Source of the DNA: Kryptolebias marmoratus
Taxonomy: Eukaryota > Chordata > Actinopteri > Cyprinodontiformes > Rivulidae
DNA length: 64,000 nucleotides
NCBI RefSeq assembly: GCF_001649575.2
Contig: NC_051439.1
Span: 9,290,918 to 9,354,917 of the forward strand
Direction: 5' to 3'
A model generated the notes under the pieces. That model worked only from the letters and a program-made list of their open reading frames with translations. It ran no database searches and had not been told where the DNA came from. Shown here piece after piece: positions 39,601 to 54,600 of this stretch (its first letter is position 1; each line of letters opens with the position of its first letter). Made by a program: the position numbers and the translations under genes.

Positions 39601-42600
39601 AGGTGCTGTGATGCAGTGATACAGGGGCCAGCCAGATAAATCAAGGTCACCACACATGTCGAGATATCACCTCCAACCAATAACTTTCTTTATTGCTTTT
39701 TGGAGACCATTTCGGTGTTCCTATAAATCAGAAATGTTTTTGTTATCCTTACAGACATGGCTGATGAGCTGAGGAGGAATCATAACACATACTCAGATGT
39801 GTGCAAGTGTGAAATAGTGTGAAAATGAGTGAGGAGAGAAGGAAAAAAAGACTAGAGAATTTTGTTTTCATGGTTATTTTTCCAAATGGGTTATCAAGAA
39901 CCATTACAGGTGTACAACAAAACTACTGTTAAATACTTCTTATTAAATAATTGCTAAAGTGATGAGGAGATTTCAGACAGCCCTAAGAAAAATCAGAGAC
40001 GGTGCCTAAACAAGCATAAGTAATGCACAACACTATTGTGCATTAGAAAAAGTGCAACATCTGGACTCACAGCTGGCACATAGTTGGGAGAAAAATTCAC
40101 TGCAGCTGGCAAAACTCTACTTAAGCAAAAAGAATAAGAGGCTAAAAAGTGTGTCCCATATCTACATGCAGTGATGATCTGTGCTCTATAAATGCTTTTA
40201 CATTTCCTTGGTCTCTGTATATGGCTAACGGACTTACCTCCAGCTGTGTGAATATTTTCTTGATGTGGCGATAGCAGCCCTCTGCTATGTCCATGTCCTC
40301 TTCGAACGATCGGCCTTTGAACACAGGCTGGGGTGCGTTGGAAAAGTACTTGGGGAAGGGAAAGTGTGCAGCAACAGCCTCCACTTCCACGTTCTTGCCC
40401 TGTTTGGGTTTCACTTTGCTCATGTACTCCTCCCAGCGAGACATCACCTATAGTAGGAATAAAAAACGCATACAATACAAAGATGTCAGTGAGGAGTATT
40501 TGAAGGAGTTCCAGAAATTAATTCCTGTCCTTAACTTCTAGGCTCTATCTTTGTGTCACCTCTCAAGTACTAACAAGCTTTTCGATCAATCGATCAATCA
40601 AATAAATATCCGTTTTCTAACAGCTTAAATTTGGCAGGCATTATTAGCTTAACTAACTACTTAACAAAAATTATTCATCTTGTTTCTATTGATTGACAAT
40701 GCACAAGCCCCCACTTAGTTTGTGTCCATCTGATCGTCTACCATAAATGCAGATTTCTGCAACTTACATTTCTTTCTATAATCATTTTAGTAAAAAACAA
40801 ACAAACATTATATACAACTAAAAAAATGGTAACAGGTAGCATTGATGTTAAAGGTGCTCCTGCTGAGTAACTAATAAATCAGATTCAACCAAACAGCCTA
40901 CGTCTTTAAAAAACCTTAAAAGATAAAGAAATCCAAACACAGAAAGTTGTGTCTCTCTAAATTAACTAATTAATACAGAACAGTATTAGATGAGACATGA
41001 AATATAGAATAAGTTTAGAATTAACATTAATACTAAACACAGGTAATAACTAACATGGCTTCATACTAACACAGCTTCAACTACAAGCACAACTATGACC
41101 ATCTTCATGACACCTTTTAAATGAAATTTTGATATGAATTTTTATGAGACTATAAATGACAGCTGTATCTTTTCAGAATCATAAAATTAATCAATATGAT
41201 CAATATAAGCTACCAATGAAAAAACACCTTTTCAATGAAACGTTTCTTTTAGAAGCAAATTAATGCAAATAAAACTAACTGTCTGAAGTGGCCTTTTTCT
41301 TGGACTCTGGGGTCAAGTAATAATGAAGCAATAGGAATAAAGCAAGGAGCAAGGATGCTCCACCAAAGCTACTTTCTGCAAAAAGCTCAATGACTTTGAA
41401 AAACAGGAACTCCAGTCTGAAGAAACAAACACTTCAGAAATCCATTGTAATAATTTCTGTAAAATCCCTCCGGAGTCCCTGTAACTGTCTTGCTCTGGAA
41501 ATCAATACTAAAATCCCAACGCAAATTTCAAAAATATTGAGCTGGTTAATAAGAAAATGGAGAGAAGTATTTGACTGCAAGAGAAATAAAAACAAACATT
41601 TGGACTTGTGAAAGCTTTGTCTAAATCTGTGCGCAATAAAAAAAGTTACTTTTAGTTGCATGTTAAAAACCATGCACTTATACAAAACAAACAAAACAGT
41701 AGCAACAAAACATTGTATCCAAATTCAATTTTACAATGTTTTTTCTCCACCTTTAACAAAAATTGAACACATGTGCAGTTGTGTGTTTACCTGATACAGG
41801 TAGAAGTGTCCGGCAGTCTCACAGGTGTATGACACATCTCCAGGAACATCCAAGCTCTCCTGTAACCTTCCCACCTCTTTGAGAAGCTCCAGCCTTCTAG
41901 CTAAGACATAGTTGACCCTCCCATATCTGTGGACAACACAATTGTTAGTCAAAAGTTAATCTTATAATGGAAAAAAACCCACAAACAAACCCAAAAATAT
42001 CTCATCAATTCTCACAAATATCACAGGTTTTGATACACAGATAGGGTAAGACGTGTGTAAAAACATAAATGGTAAATATTTTGTAATATACTCAAATAGT
42101 ATACAAACACTGATGATCTTATAATAAACAAATAACGATTAGGATGAGCCCTGCCTTTACTTTTTTTGTTTTTAACTTGACTTTGTGAATATATGTTCAC
42201 AGGAAAAACTGTGTTAAATCCACTGTTTTGTTTTGGTTCTTTTTTTGCATCTTTTTGTGCAGCTGAACAATCCTGAGATGCAAAGAGACAACAAAGACAC
42301 AGGAAGTAGGCAGGGTCATGGGGTAATATTAGAGGTGAGCACTATTTTTAGACCCTTTTCAGAGATCCTCAGTCAGCAGATGACTCAAAGGGGATCATGC
42401 TGCTCAGACTGGCCAGAATTAAATAAAAACATGGAAATCAACGTTGCTCTCAAACTGATGTGCATTTAGACACCACACAAAACCTAAATGAGGTGACAAA
42501 ATATTTTGGGTAGAATGTCAATGGTGTAAAGACCTGCACCAAAAGCACACTTGTGCTTAAAACCTGAATGAAGGGCAGCATGATTAATTTTAACCTGATA

Positions 42601-45600
42601 CCAAAGTGACATTCTGAATCATTCTTGACACGTTTTTATTTTTTAAACTAAAAATAAACACAGCTGCCATGCTTTCACCAACATCTTACTTTAAAAATCT
42701 CAATACAACCGAAAAGATTTACCATTTTTTCACACCGTTTTTCAATGAGGTTGTAGCCTCCCTCTTTGTTCGGCACTCTGTGTAGCTCTGCTATCCATTT
42801 TTTTACCTCATATAAAGCGTTAATTAAAACCCTCTAGCTTTAGCTGGTGTCAGTGGGGTGGAAGAAGTGTGGAGTCTGCATGTTGTTATGAGGCAACAAA
42901 GCAGGGGGAACATGGTGAAAACAGCACACTATAGCTCTTTCTTTCATGTCTGCATTGCTGCATAATTTAAGAATGCAAGAGACTGCTTTCATGTGAATAC
43001 CCCATTTGCACACAACACTGTTCATACATCAGTCATGCACTTACATTCGGCAGCAGTCAAACAAAGAGTACAGCAAATGAGAAATATATAGACATTCCCA
43101 CTTTCCTTTAGAAGTAATACTATGAGCTACAGAGTGTGCCTGGCTCTGTGATTTACAATGAAGCCTGTAAGGACACTTTAAATAGTAACAGCATATTAAT
43201 ATTCAGTGACAGAGTTATTTATATTCGGCATCCAGCTTAGAAACTCTGTTTGCAAAAGAAAAAAAAATGTTCTGACTAATTCATTCACTGAGAAGTTAAA
43301 TATAGTTGTAGTCATGTTGAGCTGTAAATGTTTGGGGTATCCTGTCATGGAGTGCTTATAATGCATCTTTGCCTATTTCACAGTGCCTATGAAGCAAAAA
43401 CTTAAGTCACTGTTCTTTAAAGGCATTTTACACACCCACACCCACACACACACATAAAAAGAGAGCTGCAAACCACTGGGGCTTCTTTAACAGGACTTTT
43501 GAGATTCTTGTCTGTTCTGTCCTGCAACAGGTTCTACAAAAAAGCAGAACTGTGTTTTCATGTGATCCTTAAAATACATGAAAGGAACAATATGTGGTTT
43601 AATTTTATTGACATTTAAAGCAAACTAGGCAATCTCACTGACTGCTGTTCATCACCTGAGCTTAATAAACATTTTAATGCTTCTGAAACGATTTGTGCAT
43701 TTATTCATGTAATCAATTTTGCATTTATTTATTTAATTATCTTGAAGAATTTTGTGCATCCATGAAGTAAGAAATTGACAACAATACAACTCTTATTTTC
43801 TTGTTTGACTTGTAACAACTGACCTTAACAATTTTGTGTAACATTTACACAAGATAGTAGTTGAATGGTAGAATTAAACTACTTTTGTCATCCACAGATT
43901 CAACAAGAACTCAAGAATAAATTTGATAAAATGAGACAAACTTAAACGGTTAGATGACAAATGTGATGATTACTCAGTCTAGTCTGGCAATATTAGTGAA
44001 CTGTATAAGTGGATTAGTTCCTGCAGTCCTGGGTAGTAATGTACGAGTTAACCAGACAGACTGTTAATGAGTGCTGCAGGGACATATGCCCATCACTAAA
44101 GGAAAGGTCAGAGAATTTAGTAGCACCTTATGAAGACTAACAAGGTCCATGGTATGCCACACGAGAGTATTGAGGAACCTTGTCACTGTGCGGGTTTAGG
44201 CTCATTAAGTACATGGTGTTTTCGTAAGTGAAGGACATTCAGCCTGCTTATCAGCTGAATGCACCATCACACGAAACATCTGAGTTTGCACATGTGCTTT
44301 CTGTTTGTTCAGGCGCACCGGTTTGTGTGTGTGTGTTCTTTCCACCAGCTGTCCGCTGTCCTCACCTGCTGAAGTCTTTCTCAGTCTCCAGCTCCTCCTC
44401 TCCGTGGCCCAGACGCAGAAGGTGGCGCTCGTCTATGTCTAGAGCCATGATCTTTTCGAACAGCTGGTTCAGAGCCTGGCGTAGAAGAAACCAGTAAAAC
44501 ACGAACATAGTCAGACAAGGAAAATCATTTCTCTGTGTGTTCAATCCATATTTTAAACAAGTTAAATATGTAATTAGAGTTATAAAATGTCAGCTTCTAA
44601 TGGGAATATAAATAGTAGATGTGGGAGTTGGTGGGATTATTATCGCTCTGTGCTTCTAGTGGATAAGGTTCCCTCTGGCAAGCATCCACTGGTGTAAAAC
44701 AAGAGCAGATTACTTTATGATTTAATACTAAGAGGGAGGACTGTGGCACAAAGGAGCTTAAATTCTTCCTTCATGGTATAAATGTGACTGTGGCTTGATT
44801 AATGGGCACTTCTGAGCTCAAGCTATAAACTCTCCCGACAACATCACTTGTTATTTCAGCAGTGTTAGCAAAACTTTGTTTTCCTGTTTTTGTGCAGAGG
44901 TGCAGTGTGTGTTGACCTGATTAGAGTGTGTGACTATGAGAGTCCTTTGCTCAGGAAAGTTGTGATAGAGGTTGGAGATGATCTGAACAGCAACATCTGT
45001 CTTTCCGGTGCCTGGGGGTCCAACAACCTGGGGGCACATGAGGAGGAAAAGGGTATGAAGAAAGAAATGGGAGGGGGGGTGGGGGGGGAATAAACCAGAT
45101 GGCATGAAAAAAATGTACCGGTCAGAAATTAGGCTGAAAAGGCTGCGACAACTTGATGCTGAACATGTTATAACAGGCAAGAGAAACACTTCACTGTTAC
45201 CCATCCTCAGATGGGCCCAGTGCCTGGCAAGATGTTTATTCTGAACTTGGGTTACATTTAAAACAGAGAACCAGTGAAGAGAAAACTTATTAATTAAAGG
45301 CTTCTTTTTTTAATTACTATGCAAATATTACTGCTACTTCCTTACTGCGCGTAAGTTACCAAGATAACCCAAAGCTTTATTTACTTGACTAAAGAGAAGA
45401 GGGGGAGTGTGAGAGTTTTATTTAATTTACTAAATACATATTCATGAAACGGGTTAGTCTTAATATGAGTCTCTCAGGTGAGTAATCTCTGCTAAAAATA
45501 GTAGCCACAATTACATATTCCTACATAAATCAGCTCATAATCAGCTCTTTGGTTTTCCTACATGAAAGCTGGGTAAACCAGGAGGTAGACTGTGCATGTT

Positions 45601-48600
45601 AGGGCTGCAAATGAATGTGACATATGCCAAGGAGGAAGGTTAGAAGGGGTTAGGAGAGGGGCGGATGAAAGGATGCATGCAGAGCTGCTTTATAACCTTG
45701 CTGATAGCTTCTTTGCCATATTTAATCTTCAACAGTAGAAATACAATAAATAACATATCTTGCTACCAGCTTTCATTCACTGCATCTAAACATCACTTTT
45801 TTCAAAATAATATGTTACACTATTCCCAATATCAAAATAGCAGGATTACACCATAATGGATGTGCACATTTGTCGTTTTATTTGATTTTTTTTTTTTGTT
45901 GTTGTTGATGACAAAACTACTTAAATAATTTTTAAATTCTATATTGGTAGTATTTTTTTCCCTCCAAATACAAAATTACTTTTTTATTTGGTGAGTTTTA
46001 TATTTACCTTAAAGCCTATGTGAACATCTTACACAAACTTACCATAGTTAGTCCTGGTTGCATCCCAGCTCGAATGGCTTCAATCTGAGTTGGTGTGAAC
46101 TGGATCGTATTCCTGCAAGCAATTTAATGTTCAGCTTTAGAAATCGCATTAATTATTTGAGACCTTAGAGCTTTCATGTTTTAAGAAAAATGATTATGGC
46201 TCCACGTGTTTTACTTTTTAAGATCAGTTTTGAAAAATGTTTAGGTTTTTTTTTCTGCAAAGACTTATTTTTACTCTGAAAACTGAATGCTGAAACTTAA
46301 TAAGTATTCTAACAAATCTTAAGTATTTGCTTAGGAAAGTTGCTTTGTTGTGTCATAATTAGTTGAGAACTATTGCAGTCCTAACTTCATTTGGTAAAAA
46401 AAATGCTAATCTATAAATAGAGGCATAAAAGCAGCCAAAATATCCCCACAACATTATCTGACTTGCATTTAAGTCGAATAATATAGAGGAAAGCATGCAC
46501 ACTATTCCAAACAGCCAAACTCTCAGTATGGTGCATAAAATAAGAATAGCTTAGAGGCTTCCAGCTGGATACTGTTTAGTAATGAAAACTTTTTAGAATA
46601 AAAGCTTGGAAAGTTAGGATACCCACTTGTACTGAATCTCTATAAGTGAGTTTATGTATCGTGTAAGATGAAAAAACTGCTTTACATTATAAAATGAAAA
46701 AGGTTTATTGGGACACCAAGTTTTAGACCCATCATTGTCTTAAGTGGAGAGAGCCAGACTCTTGTCCTCTCACCGTTTGGGTTGGTTGTAGGGATATGGC
46801 CCTCGGTTTGGTGTAACATATGGTTCAACAAACAATGTTTTGTCTTCCTCTTTGTCTTCCATTTCTTCACCAGCCTTTCTCTTCTTTCCTTTGTCTGTTT
46901 TGTTTGAGATGGGAAACTTGATTCTGGTAAACAAAAACAAACAATTTATTATAATATACTGTATCCTACTTGAGTTCATTTTAAATACTATCAGAGTTCT
47001 CATAAATACAGTTAGATTAATGGAAAAATTTAACTAAAAGAGACTTGGATCTTTGAATTTTACCTGAAAGGAGGCACTTGCAGTTCAGGATTCTCCTCCA
47101 GGACCTTTATGGCGTAATCGGGGAAACACGACCGCAAGTGGTCCAGAGACAGAAAGGTGTCGTTAAAGTCCAACATAGAGATCTGATTGGGCATCTTGGA
47201 ATAGTGGGCGCTGCCTGGGTCACCATAGCCCAGGATGATGTCATGAAGCCAGTCTGGGACAACACATTCTGTGTTCATCAGGTGTCTGATGGTCTCCAGA
47301 ACTGCCTAAAACACAGAAAAAAGAATAACATTCAACAGTTATCTTAACTCCTGAATTTAAATGTTATATTAAAAAAGGAGCAAAATGACACCTGAATGTT
47401 ATATTGTGAGTATGTAATAAAATAAAAAATAAATCTTAGTATGACTTCATTACCACAATTTAATTTCTACAAGTGAAAAAGCAAGGATTGGTGAGAGGTC
47501 CTTGAGGGAGTGATAATTTTAAAAATGCCCTAGCCTCAACCCTACAGCTTCAAAACCCAACAGTGTGTGTGAGATTGCCAAATGTTGCTGGTGGGACCAA
47601 AGCTAAAGGTCTCACGATAAAGCACCTAAACAAAAATTTAAATTCAGCAAATAGTCCGTACCTTGAAATTATTCTCCTTGGGTTTGCGTCTCATTATGAC
47701 GTTGAAAGTCTCGTATGGGTCTTCAGTGCCACTCTGAATACTGCTGGTCATGTCCTGCTGATACTGGTTCGAGTCGAGCCACACGCGGAACGTTCTGGTG
47801 TCCCCTCGTAGTTTAGGCTTTGGTTCAGGCCCTAGACCACAAAGCAGAAATAATAAGTTATATAGTTCACAATGATAAATACAAAGATTTTTTTTTAAAC
47901 GTATTTCAATTTGTATGACTTTCCAAACATTGTTACAAAAGGGACACACAGCTTTAAAAGACACCTAAATAAAGGTCAGGAAAATAAAACAAAACTGAAA
48001 TGTCAGGGGAATAGACTAAATGATATAATTAATTTAGCTTATTCTCATGCAAAGCCCTTCCTTCATTACTTTAAATAAAAACGTGACCATGCTTTTTATG
48101 AACGGGGTTTACACATTCATGCTTGAATGACTGCCTGACCCCAGGCATCGGGCTTATTCCCAATGGGATCCTATGTGGTGCACGAAGTGCAGCTTTCACA
48201 GATATCTAAATAGATTATGTGTGACGCTGTGGAGCAAAGAGGAAGGGAATGCAACTAATCTTGTCTGGCTCTGATGTGCGTGCCCATGTGTGCAGTTATG
48301 TGGTTAAGTGGGAATCATCAATCCCCTTGCTGAAATGGGTATGATGATAACTGAAGAGTGAAAGCTACATCCTTAACACAGTACAATAATAACGTGAACA
48401 GCTGGGCTGAGGTGTGTGAGAAGTTATAAGTAGTGTCATTTTTAAAAGGTGAAATTTTGTCCTTAAATGCTCATCAATTCTGTAAACTCATATCCAAACC
48501 CCTTACCAAATGCCCAGGATCTATATGATGTCACACACAATTAGCCCAAATATCCCTTATTCTTGGTGGGAATCTGAATGCCCACTTTTAGAGGACTTGT

Positions 48601-51600
48601 CTCCTGGTATAGTTTCTACTCACTTCTTTATATTTGATAAAAGCAAACGAGACATGATAGGGAAACGGCTCATTCAGGACAGAGATAAATGTTTTGACAG
48701 AAGATAAAGACAGTAGTTGCAGGCAAACTCAGGTGAAGCTACACTCAAAAAGACTGCTTTAGGCTGCCAGCAGGAGCACAACTGAATAAATAGAGATTGA
48801 TTTAGTGGATACAATATTTTTCTATCCAGGAAAGACCAGATATTTGAATTTTGTCTGAAGGTATCCTGTGTGGTTAGTCACAATAATTTAGGCCAATAGC
48901 ATTATAGAATGAGGGAGATTAAACAAACAAATGTCAAATTTCCATCAGTATTTACATATTACTTTTCCACAATTTTCCTCCCTGCTCCTGCTTTGGTTTG
49001 CAGTATTTAAAAAGAATTGTGTTTTATATATGTCTTGCATACATTGTTACCTCGACATTATTATCTGAACTAACAATTAAAAAAACAGCAGCTTTAATGA
49101 CCCTCACAATTTATTTCAAGGTATCTCAATTCTAATATAAGACAGCATCTAAATGATCATTTATTAACATTAGAGTCATGGAATTATTTGTCATGTCAAG
49201 AACTGCAACATGGCGGTGGGCACATTTATCAAAATAAATAAGTAGATGGCATTAACTCAAGGAGATAATTTGCTAAACATGAAGCAAAAGGGTGAAATTT
49301 AACTGCAACTATTCCATCAAAAAAAAAAAAACAGAAGCATACAATGACTTATGACTTTGAAAGTAAACCATTGTTCTTGGGTGTTACTGACCGAAGGTTA
49401 ATAAAACATTAATGTGAACAGGTCAGCCCTACTTTTTCCTGCTACCAAAAAAAAACCCCAAGTCTGATTGTTCCTAGTAGCGAAGGCTGCACAGAGGTCT
49501 TGGAGAATAGATGTCATGTGTTTTTCATGTGTGTACATATCGTACAGGCAGAGGAATGTATGAGTTTACCTTCCTCGATGACACGGCCCTTCTCATCCAG
49601 CATACCCTGCACCTCACAGCCTCTCACATAAACCAGGCCAGTTTGCTCTACAAAAGGCTGGCGCCGGTCGAAGCGTGTGCCGTAGAGCAAGTTGGGGCGA
49701 ATTGTGATGAGAAAGCACACATCATGCTTCCGCAGACCTAAAGGAAAGGAAGAGAAAAGTAAAGATTCATATGGAATAAAAATAAATCACTCATTATGAA
49801 CTGTACAAAGGGAGAACCACTATAAAGAAGTTCAATTAAAATGTAAAAGTAAAAGGAAGGCTGTGAGTAACTGAAGGGTTACAATGCATTCCAATTGACT
49901 TTTACCTTCCCACTCTTGCTTGATGTGTTCTTGTACATTGAGGTTTATTGTGACGTCAGCTCGCACACGAGCAGGCCAGCTCTCTCCGATGTTGGGCTTA
50001 GCAACTTCCACTATGGAAAACGATGTGATTGTCTGAGCCATCCTTGCCCAGCCGCCAAACACAACTCCACCATACTCTGATTGCCTGTGTGCACAGACAG
50101 ACATGGCGAGAAGTTAAGGTGAGAACTGTGGGCTGTTGTCAAGATTGAAAATCAGTTGGATTTAGGGCAGCGCGTGGCACTACGGCTTATTTTCTTGTGA
50201 AGAAACAACAACCAAGTTACTACGCTGCTTGACATAATGGAGACACTTATGTTAAGCAATGGTGTCATAATAAAAAAATCTTATTACTGTGCATGACTGC
50301 TGTTTGTTTGCATGCAGAAAAAGAAGAATCATCCTTTCTGATTGTTTCAAACAGTGATCAGGAGAATTTTATCAAAATAGTTGAGATCATTCTTAACCAA
50401 GTGAAGACATCTCACCATGGTTTCATTCTCCACACCACATCCTCTATGTCCTGTCTGATCTCATAAGTGGACTCCAGACGAAAGAGGTTAAAATTCCTCA
50501 AAAGGTAGTCATGGAGTGTCAGGAACTGTAGATTCAGCTTTGGTAGAGCTAAACAGCCTGGCAAGAAAAACAAGTATATAAATAATAAAATATGCAATCA
50601 ATATAAACAAAAACAAAGGCAAAAAAAGAATTCTACACATTTAGAGCATGTGCAGGTCATGCACCAAATAAAAATCACACAAGGGAAATTCTTGAGGGAT
50701 GTTGCTTCAAAGGTCAAAGGAATTAAGCTGTTGAATGTATCACTTCAAAAACACGTTACAAAGTAAATGAAAGGCTGTTATGCTACATAAAGTAACAAAC
50801 ATTGTAGTGGTTTTGTCTCGTGAAGCACACAAACACAACGCAATCACAGTTCCCACATTTATTTACAACACACACACCTTCACCAGAGTAGTACTCTGTT
50901 GGGACAATGTTTTCATCCCAGATTATCTTTTCTGTTGGATAAAGGGGCATCTGGTTCAGCTGCTCAATCTGAGAGATTCTGCGCTCATGACGGGACACCT
51001 GTGTGTGTAGAAATGACACAGATAAAGTCTGGGTTAATAAAGTGCCCCTCTGCCACCTTGACTCTCTCTCTCACTGGAAATCAGACCGGGCTGCATTCAT
51101 GAAGAAGGAAACAGAAAATATGCTTTTTGTTTTGTTATTAAACACAAATTATTATTATATTATATTATTAAAAAAATAGCTAACAATGGTTCTTCAGTAC
51201 TTCATCTGGTATTTAATATACCATTATAGGTTGTTTGAATTGCCATTGTTCTTTAAGCTGCAGGATTCTAATTTTTAATTTGTAAGTGAATGGACTATTA
51301 AAATAATAACCTAGACTAATATAACAAAACTAAACTGTAAAGAAAAGCAAAAACAATTAACAGTAAATCACAGGGATTATAGTGCCAAAGTCTGACGGAG
51401 AAAATAAAATAAAACATGTACTGACCAGCCCCATTCTTGTTTTGTCGTGGGAAATGTAAGAATTTAAGTTTATAAGGTCACACATCTTTACATCAGATTG
51501 CTGAGAGCCAGTCTGAGCTCAGTTTGTTGTGTGTAAGTGTGAACTGTCAGGCCAGATACTAATAGCCTTTTGCCGACTATAATTTGTGTCTGTCCAGCTA

Positions 51601-54600
51601 TAAAAACATCCAGAAGAAGAGAGACATGAGGAACTCCAATTTGTCACTTCCTCCATTTAAATTGCTGTAATCAATCAATCAGTGCCAAATACAGCATAAT
51701 GGTTGTTACTACACAATACTGAGACTAAAAGCAGTTCTGTCAACTTTAACTTCTGACACTGCTTAAATAAGGTCATCAACAAGTTTTAAAAATTAATTTG
51801 GTGAAGTAAATGCAACCTGACATACACGATCAAGCCAAACCAAGCTTTATTAAGAGATACAACAAAACATAAATAATTTAAAATGGCTTTTTATCTCATA
51901 GGCAATTACTGCAATTTAACCCATGTCACAAATGCTTATATAAAACATTAATTGGATTAGGAACAATAAAAATCAAGAGGGATAAGTCAGATGAGACAGG
52001 CTGTTATAAATATTCCAAGGTCAGGAGCTTAAATTAATTGCTTTAAAATATGAAACACAAAACCCATTATGTTGCAGCACTAAATAGTTATTTAATGTTT
52101 CCAAAAAATACTAGTCCAGTTGTTTTTATTTAAGCCAAGACATGATGTATTCCTTTATCAATTTACCAATAACAAAGATATTAAATATTGCCTAGGAAGC
52201 CTTAAGAAATTAAACTAAATGAAGTATTTCATTTACAAAAAAAGCCATATTTATAAAGACAACTTCAAGCAATATGTTATTTTTTATGTTGATAAATTTG
52301 CAAAAACAATAACGTATTATTCCAGATCAACACCACAAATAATTACAGACTGTATATAAAAAGCCAATACTGCACTCACCAGCATCTCAAGGAGAAATTC
52401 TTTTTCATAGGTTGTGTCTTGCCCTTCAGGCAGCTCAGGCAGCAGACACAGATATGAGGCCACCTGGTGGAGCATGCTGGGACTGCAAAGAAAGAGGAAA
52501 TGAACGAGTGGTTAATCAGCTCCCCCCAAAAAAATTAACCATTTGCAAATTACAAATTTAGCTGACATTCTTATCCAGAGCAGGGATAAGAGTATTCAGA
52601 TAATAACTAACAGCAGTACAGAAATGATGATTTTGTAATATGTAAAATGATAAAAAAATTAAAACCAGCAAAAAAGGGGACAATCTGGTGTCTGCGCATA
52701 TTCCAATAAATTTCTAAATTATTCCAATACTTCTGACATCATATCTGAAGAAATAAATCTGTTGGTCTAGGTCTTTTTGGACAGTACATTCATATCTTTG
52801 GAAACATGTCTTTGCTAACAACACTGTATGGGAGAAGTCGGAGCCTTATCAAATTTTTCATGCTTATTAGCACTGCGGCATAAAGCAATTGTGGTTTGTT
52901 TCACACTACACTCCTGCTCAGTCAGCATGTGTGTTAAAGGCTGAGGGCGTGCTGAGAGACAGGATTATGAAAATCAAAGCCCATCACCGTCTCAGAAAGC
53001 TGAGGCGTGGCTCTCTGCATACAGACCTGTTTTAATCAGGCTGGCACACTGTGACACAGGCGAGGTCTGGTGCACAATGAAGGACAGGGCCTGAACACGT
53101 TGTGACAGGCCTGGACAGCCACACGTGGCACCAAACAACTGTGGCCGTGCATGTGCATCCTTTCTGCGACTTATGATGCCACAATTGAGCAGCGGGGTTG
53201 CAGTTCTGCCAATGTTGCACTTTGGTTGCCCATTGGATGACCTGGCAAGGCTTGTGTGGACATTCCTTCCCTTAGCAACAAAACAACAGCAGCACAACAA
53301 CTCACTCAGAATAAGAGTGATGACTGGACCAGGTCAGGACTAACAGCAGAACCTTTGGCAGGGTAAGGTAACATGAAAGAAGCCAGTCTACAACATGTTT
53401 GTTCTACTTCCAGAAGCTTGTCTAATATCATTTAAATACATCATTAAACTAATGTTTAATTGACTAAAAGTGTTTTCATTTATTAAACTAGTGGTTTCAA
53501 ACCTTTTCCCCCTCAGAGCCACAGACAGACAAGCTGCCCACCACCAGCATATAAGTGACACAATGATAAAAATCATTTATAATTTTATCACTTATTTAAC
53601 ACATTACAAATAAGCGTCCTCCAAGGTTGGGAACCACTACACTGAACTACACACGATGGAAAATAGAGTCACACAACAGTCCCATTCCCTGAAGTATACT
53701 TTTTGAATGTCATCATCACTTTTCTAATGCAGTACTTCAAAAATTCAATTGACAAGCTCTGCTGTTAAACAATTTTTTTCCACAAAATAAGAACTAATAC
53801 CAAACTCAAGTTTTATTAAAACTTTCACCAGCAATAAATGAGACATGAACCTGATAAAAGAAGAAAATATATCATCTAAAAAACTAATTAACCCACTTAT
53901 TTTGACATTTTGTACAGTGATGATCGACACACTTTTCCTTTTTCCAGCATTTCACAGTGAAACATTCTCTTTGATCATGTATTCAACTTCTGCTTTGACC
54001 TGAAATGCACTCGCCATGTTTCAAATTGCTGAAAGAAGTGTCAGTGTGTGTTTTGTGTACATGCGTGTGTCAGTGTGTGTTTATGGGCAGGCTATGCAGC
54101 AATATAAGTGTGTGTTTGCGGGACTTAGCGGATAAATTCAGAGTGGCGGTTGACTGGGAGCTTAGCCGATGAGTAGCACAGCTGGAATAAACTGGCATTA
54201 GCACGAGTTGTTTGGATGAAAAATGGCTTGTTAAATCTAATCGGCATATTTAGAGTTGCCCCGGAGCTGTTTTGGTGACAGTAGCGAAGCTGTGAACAAT
54301 GCAGTTCCTGCTTTATCCCAAACCCTAATTCTGGGGAAAAGAGCAGTGCTTCTAGAAATACAAAAAAGGTTCATCCAAGTCTGTGGCTGATACAGCTCAC
54401 TTGACTTATAACCTTTTAAACTCACTCAAAACAACTTAGTGTGCAGTATAAGCACTTGAAATCCATTACACAAATAATAAAAAATAAAAATGTTAAAAGA
54501 ACTCCAAAAAGGGTCATTAAAACACTAAGTTGGAAGTCAAGTACATTTTTTTGCATATGTTTCTGCAGTGTCTTTGTTTTTATTCCAAAAGTGTTTAGAG

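Larger units (their letters stand above)
38139..46042. other. aqr introns 22-26, no other gene seen
   Basis: Introns between exons 22 and 27, 2-2.5 kb each, except about 1.0 kb for intron 22 (45028-46042) and 1.3 kb for intron 25 (40448-41790). They hold a GGGAGGA purine microsatellite at 39580-39603 and a G-run at 45069-45088. The open frames in them are short and unspliced. Confidence 0.5.

Noticed and set aside
52992..53343. Overlapping open frames on both strands in a GC-richer patch of aqr intron 13
   Set aside because: No acceptor/donor pair in phase and no recognisable protein. Composition alone keeps several frames open.
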